Shown: positions 26,725-35,350 of the stretch, piece by piece | Layout: each line of letters opens with the position of its first letter | Position numbering within the stretch: the stretch's first letter is position 1 | Source of the DNA: Chakrabartyella piscis | Lineage (GTDB): Bacteria > Bacillota > Clostridia > Lachnospirales > Anaerotignaceae | DNA: 64,000 nucleotides | Reading direction: 5' to 3' | Assembly (NCBI GenBank): GCA_030067835.1 | Contig: CP092441.1 | Location: 2,666,001 to 2,730,000 of the forward strand | The notes under the pieces: generated by a model | Databases searched by the model: none | Told to the model about the DNA's origin: nothing | The model's input: the letters and a program-made list of their open reading frames with translations, nothing else | Program-made: the position numbers and the translations under genes

Positions 26725-27200
26725 TCAACTCAAATCACAATCCCCCTCTTTCATTCTTTTCAGCTTTTCCAATCGTTCCATCTCTTTGGGATATTCCAAA
26801 GCAAAATAAATCTTCAACCGAATTTCCAAGTCCACCATCTCCATCCACTTCTCCACATTACACACACCTGTTGTTTGAAACTCATGCCACAACTCTTCTC
26901 CCAAAGTACCAATAGCTGTTAGTCTTTTTCTTAGCTTATTTTTATCCGTATAAGGTTTATATTTTGCTCTCGATTCTTGCAACACCATTTCGTATGTTTT
27001 TTCTGCATCGCATAAGCAAATAGTAGTGATGCTCAAATCTATCAACCGCACAATGGATTGATTTCTTTTTTTATCATCATCCATATTCCCCTCTAGCTTT
27101 TTCACCTCACCACATACACCTCGAACCAAAAACCGCAAACCATGTTTCTTGACATACTCATCTCGAAAGGTATTGTATTCTGATTCTCGATGACGCATGG
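26725..27200 (-). pseudogene. 3' part of the DUF3991/TOPRIM gene, cut off by a group II intron
   Basis: Downstream fragment of a transfer-associated gene. From position 27200 the minus strand continues in frame with the upstream part at 29558 (reconstructed junction reads KIVAEKMIAMRHRESEY). The intron lies in the opposite orientation, so splicing cannot restore this gene. The segment is charged and helical. A stand-alone product could start at the ATG at 27198. Confidence 0.7.
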
Positions 27201-27625
27201 GTGTGACTTGAAAGTCACATAGATAATTGTTTAACTAAATACAGATTAAACCCTCTATTCCGTTAGAGGTAGCCTAATGCCACCTGCTTTATCAGCAATG
27301 ATAATGTTAGGAAGCTGGCATGACAATGCAGCCCTCCACGAAAGTGGTTAAGTCGAAGCCGTGAGGCAAAGACGAATCTGCTAGCAACAATGCGGTTAGG
27401 GAGCTAGGCTGAGTAGTATGGCTAACATATGTGAACTGTCATTAAACGTCGTAACGTCGAATGAGCCAAAGTTGCTGATAGGCTCTTACCCAAAATGGGA
27501 AGCGGTCAGATAATCCTCTCCATGGTAGGATTACACGGATATAAGCATGGAATGGCTATACTTAACTAGACAGAAAAGATAAGGTCATGTAAAATAAAAC
27601 TAATATAAAATAAGGAGATGATTAC

Positions 27626-27913
27626 ATGACTAAAAAACGACAACGAAGAGAATTTACAGAAGAATTTAAACAGCAGATGGTTCAATTATATAACAACGGA
27701 AAATCGAAAGCAGATATCAATCGTGAATACGATTTAACACCATCGGCACTGAATCGCTGGATACAGCGTTACAATGCTACTGGTTCTACAAAAGAAGCTG
27801 ATAATCGCACACCAGAAGAAGCTGAACTCATCAAACTTCGTAAAGAGCTACAACAGCTACGAATGGAAAATGACATACTAAAGCAAGCGGCGCTGATATT
27901 CGGACGAAAGTAA
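27626..27913 (+). CDS. IS3-family transposase OrfA
   Basis: 95 residues: a HTH (EFTEEFKQQMVQLYNNGKSKADINREYDL), a leucine-zipper-like segment near the C-terminus (LRKELQQLRMENDILK) and the end IFGRK. It binds the IS ends. The stop TAA overlaps the OrfB frame, and -1 frameshifting near CGAAAG would give the OrfAB transposase used by this family. Confidence 0.85.
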   Translation: MTKKRQRREFTEEFKQQMVQLYNNGKSKADINREYDLTPSALNRWIQRYNATGSTKEADNRTPEEAELIKLRKELQQLRMENDILKQAALIFGRK

Positions 27914-27954
27914 TTGTAATTCGAGCAAATCGACACAAATACTCTATATCAGCC

Positions 27955-28737
27955 ATGTGTAAATGCCTTGAAATCAGCAGGAGTACCTACTATTACGAGG
28001 CTTCGTCCAAGAAAGATGATACGGAATTAGAACAAGAAATTGAACGGATTTTTTATGAAAATAAAGAAGTCTACGGAAGTCGTAAAATGAAAAAAGAGCT
28101 GAAGAAGTTGGGCAAACAGGTTTCTAGACGCAGAATTTGCCGCATTATGAAACGTTTAGGGCTAATTTCGGTCTATACCGTTGCCAAGTTCAAACCACAA
28201 AAGCAACAATGCAATGAGTCGCCAGTAAAAAACGAACTAGCTCGTCAATTTGATAACCAGCCTCCCAATGCAGTAATTGTTGGGGATTTGACGTATGTTC
28301 GAGTGAACTATAAATGGAACTATGTTTGTATCTTAATTGATTTATTCAACCGAGAAATCGTTGGATTTAGTGCAGGACTTCACAAAAATGCTCAGTTGGT
28401 ATATGATGCTTTTGCAACAATCAAAGGGAATTTATCTGAAATCGAGTTGTTCCATACGGATCGAGGCAGCGAGTTTAAAAACTATCTCATTGATGAAATG
28501 TTAGATGTGTTTCAGATCAAACGATCCCTCAGCATGAAGGGCTGCCCCTATGATAATGCAGTTGCAGAAGCCAATTTCAAGGTATTCAAAACAGAATTTG
28601 TTCGAGGACGAAATTTCGTCAGTTTGGAGCAATTGAAGTTAGAACTTGCAGACTATGTGCATTGGTTCAATAACATACGTTTGCATGGCTCTTTGGATTA
28701 TAGAACACCAGCCGAATATCGGGTACTGACCTTATAA
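27955..28737 (+). CDS. IS3-family transposase OrfB (DDE)
   Basis: 260 residues from the ATG; the same frame extends upstream through VIVIRANRHKYSISAMC toward OrfA, so OrfB is probably made mainly as an OrfAB fusion. The rve integrase core has Asp in GDLTYV, Asp in FHTDRGSEF and Glu in AVAEANFKVFKTE, 35 residues apart in the last two as expected. The gene appears intact. Confidence 0.88.
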   Translation: MCKCLEISRSTYYYEASSKKDDTELEQEIERIFYENKEVYGSRKMKKELKKLGKQVSRRRICRIMKRLGLISVYTVAKFKPQKQQCNESPVKNELARQFDNQPPNAVIVGDLTYVRVNYKWNYVCILIDLFNREIVGFSAGLHKNAQLVYDAFATIKGNLSEIELFHTDRGSEFKNYLIDEMLDVFQIKRSLSMKGCPYDNAVAEANFKVFKTEFVRGRNFVSLEQLKLELADYVHWFNNIRLHGSLDYRTPAEYRVLTL

Positions 28738-28767
28738 AAATTGTCCAAAAAAGTGTTGACATTCCAG

Positions 28768-29439
28768 TTTGATTTTCTAGGATTTAATGTTAGGAAATTC
28801 AAAGGTGTACTACTTACACAACCATCTAAAAAAAGTGTAAAGAAGTTCCTAGATAATATTAGGTATGTAATTGATAGCAATAAATCTTGTACGCAAGAGA
28901 CATTAATCAGGTTATTAAACCCTAAACTAACAGGTTGGGCAAACTACTATAGGTGTGGGGCTTCTTCAAGAACATTCCAAAGAGTGGATAACCAAATCTT
29001 CCAAAAGCTGTGGCAATGGGCAAAAAGACGACACCCTAAAAAAGGGAAACGTTGGATTGCGAATAAGTATTTTCATTTCTATAAAACAAGACGTTGGACT
29101 TTCTTAGTCAAGTCTATAAAGAATGGAAAGGTAGATATATTCCCACTGAAATTTGTGTTTGATACTAAAATTATTAGACATAAGAAAATAAAAGGGGAAG
29201 CCAATCCATTTGATGTAGAATGGAAATCATACTTTGAAGAACGAATGACCTATAAAATGCTTTTATCTCTAAAAGGTAGAAATTCATTGCTTTATATGTG
29301 GAATAAGCAGGAACGCAAATGTCCTCTTTGTGGGGAAGCAATTACTGCTGATATTCAATGGAATGTGCGAGAACAAAAAAAAAACGGACAAATAGTTCGT
29401 TACCTTGTGCATGACAAATGTTATAAACAACATCGTTAG
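28768..29439 (+). pseudogene. C-terminal fragment of the group II intron maturase/reverse transcriptase
   Basis: From the IS edge the frame reads FDFLGFNVRKFKG, the last RT-type motif, then the maturase X/D domain, and a C-terminal HNH-like zinc segment (CPLCGEAI ... HDKCYKQH). The N-terminal RT domain with the catalytic YADD is absent. The frame is open through the IS end, but the native start is lost. Not functional for retrohoming on its own. Confidence 0.8.
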
Positions 29440-29557
29440 TTGACTAGCCGACATCTGTATTGGCAGATGTTTAGAATTGCTTGAGCCGTGTGAGGGGAAA
29501 CTCTCATGCACGGTTCTTAGAGGGGAAAGGGATAGTAATATCCCTGACCTACTCGAC

Positions 29558-30503
29558 CTATCATTTTTTCAGCAACTATTTTGTACTGTTCTATCTTTGT
29601 ATGTGGAACTGCTGATTTTGGTATTTCTCCATGTAGTTCTTTTAAATCCTCATTCCAATCTTTATTTTTAGACAACAAACGATTGATCGTATAGCCTTTT
29701 TCAGATAACATATCATAAAATTTATCATAGGTTTCAATGCCAGCCACATCATGGTCAATACAAATATGGATGTGCTTGATATTGTTCTGTTCTTCCAAAA
29801 ATCTAAGCATTGCCTTGGGCGACAAGCCATCCAGCGACAAGTAGCTATTCCCTTTTTCTAAATCCTTTTGCAATGTCATAAAAGATAACATATCCACCGC
29901 ACTTTCAAACACATACAGATGTTCATTGGTTCCACGATGACAAAATCCATAATTCATATCAGAACCTTTCACCGTTGAACGAAAGGAATTGTACGGACTT
30001 TTCGCACTTGCCGATTGGGGTATTCCATTTGGTTTCGTACCAACAAAAACGATGTTGTTAAATTGAAATCCTTGATAAATCTTTCCTTTGGAAACAAAAA
30101 AGTCTACAAATTCTTGGCGGATATATCGTTTACCCACCAAGTATTCATAGACTTTTTGATTGTATTTTGATTTTTCTGGAAGGATAAATTCTGGCTTTGG
30201 TTTTGTGTGATAGGACACTTCCATTTGCAAAGCGGTATTGTCCAACAACTCTGCCATTGCCCCTTTGAAATCCAAACCATAAAATTCTTCCAAGAACGAA
30301 ATGGTATAGCCACCCTTTTGATTTTTGTGATCATACCAACGATTATTTTTGATGCAAACGCTATCGTGTTTCCCTTGGGAGTCATGGTAAATCCAACGAA
30401 ACTCATTGCCAGATTGTTTCAATTCTTCGCCATGACACATAAGGTATTCTTCCAGAGAAATATTGTTCGCTTGTTCGATTTGCTCCTTTGTAAATTTTGA
30501 CAT
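29558..30503 (-). pseudogene. 5' part of the DUF3991/TOPRIM-domain gene (interrupted)
   Basis: The intact upstream part encodes about 315 residues: an N-terminal CHC2-like/DUF3991 region (WYDHKNQKGGYTISFLEEFYG), then a TOPRIM-like domain with LYVFESAVDML and HICIDHDVAG. In ICEs this protein resembles a primase-like DNA metabolism factor. The frame reads 14 residues into the intron and stops at 29517. Start ATG 30503 follows a good Shine-Dalgarno. Activity is uncertain. Confidence 0.8.
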
Positions 30504-30513
30504 AACTCTCCTT

Positions 30514-31629
30514 TCACAATTTCAACCCTTGATCTCGTTTTTTCTCAATCATTTTTTGGAACAACTTGCTTTCCACTTTCAACTTGCCTGTATCTTGTTT
30601 ATTGACAATAGATTTTCTGAATATTTTGGAAAGGTGCTTCACAAGATTTACAGATATATTTTCCATTTGCTGCGTTTGAATTTCTGCGTGGTTCAATGAC
30701 AAAACTTGTTGTATGATGTTGTTTTTGATGGATTGAAATTCTTTTTGTTCAGATAATTTGGGATAGATATATTCCTTGTCTGAATACAATTCATACACTT
30801 GGTTTTGCATCTCTTGCCACAACAAATATGCTTCCTGTACCGATGGTTCTTTCTCCAATTCATCCACGATTGCATCCACCAATTTTTTTGTATCCTTTGG
30901 AAGATATCCATATACTTTTTTACCCTTTGTTTGATTGAGTTGTCCTCGCAATTCCAAAACCAACTTCTGTATTTCTTGATTTTGCATTGGTTGCTTTCCC
31001 ATTTCAGCAAAGACTTTTTTACATTCTTCCTTCAGTTCTTTTCTGCGTTCTGTCTTTGCAAAATACACATCTTGCAAGTGGTCTTTGAATATCAGTTTGG
31101 ATAAATCTGATTTACAATTTGCAATACCTTGCTTGGTGACATACCCTTTCTTTGGATTCTGGGAATAGCAAATCAAATGCACATGAGGGTGTTGTTCATG
31201 ATTGTGGTAGGCTGCGTACCAACAAAAATCTTCTATGGGGATTTTCATATTTTCTGCAAGCTTGGGTGCATATTGTTCCAAGGTGTTTTTCCATTTTTCT
31301 AAATGATTGAATCCTGTTTGTTCAGCATCTTCACGTTTCAAAGAAATGATGGGTGTCCAGACATTACCTTCGTGGTTCGCCACTTCTTCTGCAACTTTTC
31401 GCAAGGATATTTCTGCATTGCCTGAAGTAAATAGACCATGCTCTGCAACTTTCTCAACCCCTTTTCGCTTGGAAATATAGCTAACATAGTTTTCTTTCTT
31501 GTCATGTAAAAATGTATCGGCAACCAGATTTTTTACAACACCATCTCTCGTTGCCATATACTCCACAGTGTTTTTCTTATGGGTTGCACCACCCTTGAGA
31601 TATGGAAATTTCAAAATCAACTTTGCCAT
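30514..31629 (-). CDS. MobP3-type relaxase
   Basis: 371 residues. The N-terminal relaxase domain has the histidine metal motif in HNHEQHPHVHLICYS (near residue 135), and upstream the Tyr candidates near the N-terminus. The C-terminal half is a charged coiled region. The start ATG (31629) overlaps the RHH gene's stop as TGATG, indicating coupling. The enzyme nicks at oriT and pilots the strand. The downstream DUF3991 gene follows closely. Confidence 0.88.
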   Translation of the reverse strand: MAKLILKFPYLKGGATHKKNTVEYMATRDGVVKNLVADTFLHDKKENYVSYISKRKGVEKVAEHGLFTSGNAEISLRKVAEEVANHEGNVWTPIISLKREDAEQTGFNHLEKWKNTLEQYAPKLAENMKIPIEDFCWYAAYHNHEQHPHVHLICYSQNPKKGYVTKQGIANCKSDLSKLIFKDHLQDVYFAKTERRKELKEECKKVFAEMGKQPMQNQEIQKLVLELRGQLNQTKGKKVYGYLPKDTKKLVDAIVDELEKEPSVQEAYLLWQEMQNQVYELYSDKEYIYPKLSEQKEFQSIKNNIIQQVLSLNHAEIQTQQMENISVNLVKHLSKIFRKSIVNKQDTGKLKVESKLFQKMIEKKRDQGLKL

Positions 31630-32051
31630 CAACCATCACCTCGTTGATAAGCAATCGCATCTTCAAATTTGATTTTTCCATATGTTTTTTTCACCTCTTG
31701 CATACATCGTTCTCGTATTTTTTTGATATCAGCTTCATCCACGTTGATACTTGCCGCAAGCAAATTCATCATAATATTCATTTCTACCGCTAAGCGAAAT
31801 AAGTTGCCTGAGTGTTTGTTTTCTGATTCTTTAATTGTAGCCTGCATAGAATTTACCAAGATTTTTGATAGGTACTCCGCAGATTCAGTGCTTGTTAAAT
31901 ATCCATGATAAAATTTCACTGCCTTTTCTATGAATTCACTGCGACTTTTGCAGTTATCAGATTCGTAGACTGTATCTATTTGTTCCCACATTTCAGGGTA
32001 TAACCATACCATCAACCTTGTTTTCGCTTTGCTTTTTTCTGTATTTTTCAT
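31629..32051 (-). CDS. Ribbon-helix-helix relaxosome accessory protein
   Basis: 140 residues. The N-terminus fits a ribbon-helix-helix fold (KTRLMVWLYPEMWEQIDTVYESDNCKSRSEFIEKAVKFY). The C-terminal half is helical. Such proteins bind near oriT and assist the relaxase. It is translated just before the relaxase with overlapping stop/start. Repeated GTATAC-containing palindromes lie upstream as likely binding sites. Confidence 0.75.
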   Translation of the reverse strand: MKNTEKSKAKTRLMVWLYPEMWEQIDTVYESDNCKSRSEFIEKAVKFYHGYLTSTESAEYLSKILVNSMQATIKESENKHSGNLFRLAVEMNIMMNLLAASINVDEADIKKIRERCMQEVKKTYGKIKFEDAIAYQRGDG

Positions 32052-32073
32052 TGAAAAACCTCCATTTCATTAC

Positions 32074-32264
32074 AGGTATACCTTCCCGTATACCTATCGT
32101 TTCTGCTGTTTTCTAAGCATTTGGGGATTTGTGTACACCTCCAACAGCACTTTTTTCATTTGACGTATACCCTTAGATAGTAACTCAAAATCTCCTGAAA
32201 GCCTTGATTTTGGGCATTCCCCCTCGGCACTGCCGTGGGATGTGAGCCGACAGGTATACCTGTC
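32074..32264. other. Candidate oriT / RHH operator region
   Basis: Directly upstream of the RHH-relaxase genes lie an inverted repeat AGGTATAC (32074-32081) and GTATACCT (32088-32095) with a 6-base spacer, a further GTATAC at 32165-32170, and a perfect 16-bp palindrome GACAGGTATACCTGTC at 32249-32264. A hairpin GGTTCT...AGAACC lies at about 32311-32333. Clustered palindromes before relaxase genes are typical of oriT and accessory protein sites. No nick site can be fixed by eye. Confidence 0.5.
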
Positions 32265-32493
32265 TTTATCCTGCAACTCTTAAAAAGACCTAAAAACTCT
32301 CCAAAAGCTCTGGTTCTGCAACCATAAGAACCACCCAGCTTTCTTTTCTCCCTTCGTCCCCATTCGCCCAAATTTCGGATTATATCTCTCATTGGGGCAG
32401 TTGCTCCATTTGGGAAACAAAATGGCTGACAGTGGCTACAGTGGGGGCACATCGCCTAGTTTCAGCTATCACTGCCATTTTACGCAAACAAAA

Positions 32494-32518
32494 AAGCAAC
32501 CTCTGCAAAAGGTTACTT
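32494..32518 (-). terminator. Terminator of the DUF1016 gene
   Basis: On the minus strand a stem of GTAACC and GGTTGC-type arms is followed by TTTTTTG just past the gene's stop. Confidence 0.5.
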
Positions 32519-32550
32519 TTGATTGTCAAATTTTATTTTTTGATTCACAC

Positions 32551-33564
32551 TCACTCTTTATCGTCGCTTTGTATCACTTCTGATGTTTCTGCTATTTGCA
32601 TAAATTCATGCAATTTTTGTTTCAGCAAATTTTTGTCAATTAGTTGTGTAGTATACTCAGATACCAATGTTGGAGACAAACTTCTTGATAAAGCAAATTC
32701 AACCACTTCGTCATCTTTACTGGCACACAGAATAATACCTACACTTGGATTTTCATTTTCTTTCTTTACTTCTCTATCCAATGCTTCAAGATAAAAGTTT
32801 ATCTTTCCAACATACTCTGGTTTGAATGCTCCAATCTTCAACTCGAATGCAACCAAGCAAGCAAGTCCTCTATGATAAAATAATAGGTCAATATAATAAT
32901 CATGCCCACCAACCTGCACTCGATATTCCTCTCCAATGAAGGTGAAGTCTTTACCAAGTTCCAGCACAAACTTCTTGATATTGGCAGTGATTGCTTTTTG
33001 GAAATCGCTTTCAGAGAACTTATCAGGCAGATCCAAAAACTCCAAAACATAGTTGTCTAAAAAATTATTTTTTATACTTTCTGGCAATTGAATTGGCTCC
33101 AATTTTTCTTTTGAAAGCATATACCTCTCATAGTAAGCACTGTCGAGCTGTCGTTCCAATTCACGTTTGGAATATCTTTCTTTGATACAAAGATTTATAT
33201 AAAACACTCGTTCTTCTATGGTTTTGGTGGCGGATAAAATCAATATATGATTCGTCCAACTAATTTGTGTCACCAGCGGTGACACAAATTCATTACCTCT
33301 ATATGCTTCATAAAATTGCTTCATTCGATAAAGTCCACGTCGATTAAAGCCTTTTATACCTGGGCAGTTTTTGCTAATATATTTTGCAAGTTCATCGACA
33401 TATGCATCGCCCCAATTTTGATTTTCCATCTCAAAAGAAATGTATTTACCAACATTCCAGTAAAGCATAATCAATTCTTCATTGACTTTTCTCAGTGCAT
33501 TTTCACGAGCAGTGGTGATATATTCTATAACTTGACTAAAATCTTTTGATGTTTCTAAATCCAC
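32551..33564 (-). CDS. DUF1016 / YhcG-type PD-(D/E)XK nuclease
   Basis: 337 residues. An N-terminal HTH-like part (LYWNVGKYISFEM) precedes the DUF1016 catalytic part, with the PD-(D/E)XK pattern in DYYIDLLFYHRGLACLVAFELKIG. The start is a GTG after GAGAGGTGGAG. Proteins of this family are widespread in mobile elements and defence islands; their activity on DNA is assumed from the fold. It lies between the transfer module and oriT and has its own terminator, so it is an inserted cargo gene. Confidence 0.8.
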   Translation of the reverse strand: MDLETSKDFSQVIEYITTARENALRKVNEELIMLYWNVGKYISFEMENQNWGDAYVDELAKYISKNCPGIKGFNRRGLYRMKQFYEAYRGNEFVSPLVTQISWTNHILILSATKTIEERVFYINLCIKERYSKRELERQLDSAYYERYMLSKEKLEPIQLPESIKNNFLDNYVLEFLDLPDKFSESDFQKAITANIKKFVLELGKDFTFIGEEYRVQVGGHDYYIDLLFYHRGLACLVAFELKIGAFKPEYVGKINFYLEALDREVKKENENPSVGIILCASKDDEVVEFALSRSLSPTLVSEYTTQLIDKNLLKQKLHEFMQIAETSEVIQSDDKE

Positions 33565-33648
33565 AATACTCCACCTCTCTATCTTTTTATCTCAGCATGC
33601 CAGACATCAAGCAATATCCTAGCATCTTGAGTATATCACATTATATTT

Positions 33649-33909
33649 TTAAAATCCATCAAACTTTTTGGTACAATCCACCTCTACACCTTCTACCTTT
33701 CTCTCTTTCTTCTCCTTATCCTTCGGCTTACTCTCGCTTACAATCCTACTTTCCAAGTACTCCCTCGTCACAGCTGGCACTCTTTTTTGATATAATTCCT
33801 CGATGACAGTTTCCAATTCTTTCTCTAGCTTTTCTTCTTTCTTCTGCAAATAGAACACCAACGCATCCAGTTTGTCTTTTTCAAACTCCACTGCAATCTT
33901 TTTCTTCAT
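33649..33909 (-). CDS. DUF6103-like small coiled-coil protein
   Basis: 86 residues, highly charged: an N-terminal helix (KKKIAVEFEKDKLDALVFYLQKKEEKLEKELE) and a Lys/Glu-rich tail. This pattern matches the small conserved ICE protein DUF6103. It begins 8 bases after the DUF3846 gene's stop, in the transfer operon. The function is unknown. Confidence 0.6.
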   Translation of the reverse strand: MKKKIAVEFEKDKLDALVFYLQKKEEKLEKELETVIEELYQKRVPAVTREYLESRIVSESKPKDKEKKERKVEGVEVDCTKKFDGF

Positions 33910-33916
33910 GTAAACA

Positions 33917-34294
33917 TCACATCCAATCTAGGTCTTTGGGATTGAAACCATAGATCTCCACCCTTGGTTCTAGTTGCTTTTCTTGCATGGTAAATGTGGG
34001 GATTTCTAAAAACATCTCCTTATATTTTTCGATATTTTCTTCTGACAATGATACAAATTCCTCGCCATCGTCACCACAAACAAAGAATGGTCCACAGATG
34101 ATATCCACATCTCCAAGCCAACGATTGGGTTCCATGCCATTGATTTTGCCTTCTTCATTGACGATAATTAAGTTGCCATCGTCCATATAGATGGGTTCGA
34201 TTAAGCCTTCTACTTCATTTTGCAATAACTTCAAATCTGATTCAATTTCTTTCATATATGGTTCTTTGCCCACTTCTACTTTTAAAATTTTCAT
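33917..34294 (-). CDS. DUF3846-domain protein
   Basis: 125 residues from the ATG at 34294 (AGGAGG upstream). The core (ILKVEVGKEPYMKEIESDLKLLQNEVEG ... NRWLGDVDIICGPFFVCG) matches DUF3846, common in clostridial ICEs and phages. No catalytic motif is seen. Its place between the NlpC/P60 gene and DUF6103 is the usual one in these transfer operons. Confidence 0.7.
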   Translation of the reverse strand: MKILKVEVGKEPYMKEIESDLKLLQNEVEGLIEPIYMDDGNLIIVNEEGKINGMEPNRWLGDVDIICGPFFVCGDDGEEFVSLSEENIEKYKEMFLEIPTFTMQEKQLEPRVEIYGFNPKDLDWM

Positions 34295-34381
34295 ATTGTT
34301 TCCTCCTAGTTCCACTTGATTTTCAATGTACTTTTGACTCTAACTTTTCACCATTCACTTTTCATTTTTCACTCCATGAGT

Positions 34382-35350
34382 TTATCTCATGGCCAATCTT
34401 CCATAGCCATAAAAATGTTGTTTCCAATAAGAATTGCTCAAACTTTCATATCCAATGGGATCGCCACAATGCAACATCTGGTTGTCACCAACATAAATAC
34501 CAACGTGAGTTACATCAGTTGTTGATGTATATGTGTCTGTGAAAAATACCAAATCCCCTGGTTGCAAATCCTCTTTTGCAACACTTGTGCATTGGTTGTA
34601 AATCCCTTGTGCTGTTGTTCTGGATAGTTGATATACGCCAGATTGGGTGTAACTCCAACAAATAAAGCCTGAACAATCGAATCCTGTTGATGGATAGCTA
34701 CCGCCCCAAACATAAGCCATACCGATATATTTTGTTGCTTCGCTCATCAATGCAGCAAAGGTTTCATCATCAAAGGCTTCACTGGGAATGCCATTGAAGT
34801 TCGATGTTGCTACATAGCCATACTTTATAAAAAGATACAATTCCTTTTGGTCATTTGCCAAATCTTCTGTAAACTCCATATTCAGCAATGTTTCCAATTC
34901 ATTCTGTATCTCCAAATCCGTTTCGTTCTCCACAAAAACCCCTATAAATTCTTGATAGAATGTATCTGCAAACTCCAAATTTTCTTTGCCAAAATACAAA
35001 ACATAAAAATAAGACTTGATTTGTAACTCATCAAGTCCTTCCGTATTTTCCTCTGCATTCCCCTCTATCCATTCCTCTATCACTTCATCTAAAATCAAAA
35101 ATTGTGCTTGCATTTCTTCGATATATACAACGTGTTCTTCTGGAAAATCCTCTGGTATTTCCTCTTGTTGGAACACAATTCTTGCTACCTCACGGCTATA
35201 GTTTGCTTCTGTATTGACCATAGAAACCAATAAAAGCAGTGGCAATAACAGGCAAATGATAGCACCAACCACAAAGGAAAGCACCCCATTTCTTAATCGT
35301 TCATCGGTCAAAGCTGTTGCAATGGCTTTTTTGAGAAGTGCCACTTTCAT
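34382..35350 (-). CDS. NlpC/P60 cell-wall hydrolase of the transfer apparatus
   Basis: 322 residues: a signal/TM segment near residues 25-45 (FVVGAIICLLLPLLLLVSMV), a ~150-residue acidic middle part, and a C-terminal NlpC/P60 domain with catalytic Cys in GFDCSGFICWSY and His in THVGIYVG. Acts at the cell surface to open peptidoglycan for the conjugation channel, as the VirB1/Tn916 Orf14-type enzymes do. The start overlaps the VirB4 stop. Confidence 0.85.
   Translation of the reverse strand: MKVALLKKAIATALTDERLRNGVLSFVVGAIICLLLPLLLLVSMVNTEANYSREVARIVFQQEEIPEDFPEEHVVYIEEMQAQFLILDEVIEEWIEGNAEENTEGLDELQIKSYFYVLYFGKENLEFADTFYQEFIGVFVENETDLEIQNELETLLNMEFTEDLANDQKELYLFIKYGYVATSNFNGIPSEAFDDETFAALMSEATKYIGMAYVWGGSYPSTGFDCSGFICWSYTQSGVYQLSRTTAQGIYNQCTSVAKEDLQPGDLVFFTDTYTSTTDVTHVGIYVGDNQMLHCGDPIGYESLSNSYWKQHFYGYGRLAMR

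Larger units (their letters stand above)
27548..28766 (+). mobile_element. IS3-family insertion sequence inside the intron
   Basis: Terminal inverted repeats are imperfect: the left end begins TGGAATGGCTATACTT at 27548, and the right end (reverse complement) begins TGGAATGTCAACACTT, ending at 28766. The IS is 1219 bp. The flanking triplets differ (GCA left, GTT right), so there is no target duplication, which fits a deletion adjoining the IS that removed the 5' part of the maturase. Confidence 0.75.
27201..29557 (+). mobile_element. Group II intron, disrupted by an IS3 element
   Basis: The 5' end GTGTGACTTG fits the group II consensus GUGYG. Ribozyme domains I-III (e.g. the GAAGCCGTGAGGCAAAGACG block near 27356-27375) run to about 27547. 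Domain V is at 29483-29516 with GAGCCGTGTGAGGGG, GAAA and CTCTCATGCACGGTTC. Domain VI follows, ending in AC at 29557. The target is the minus-strand DUF3991 gene; removing 27201-29557 restores its frame exactly. The maturase has lost its N-terminal two thirds. The element is therefore defective for autonomous movement. Confidence 0.85.

Noticed and set aside
28741..28767. Extending the maturase fragment into the IS3 end
   Set aside because: The frame runs on through the IS end, but the inverted repeat at 28766 shows that those codons belong to the IS.
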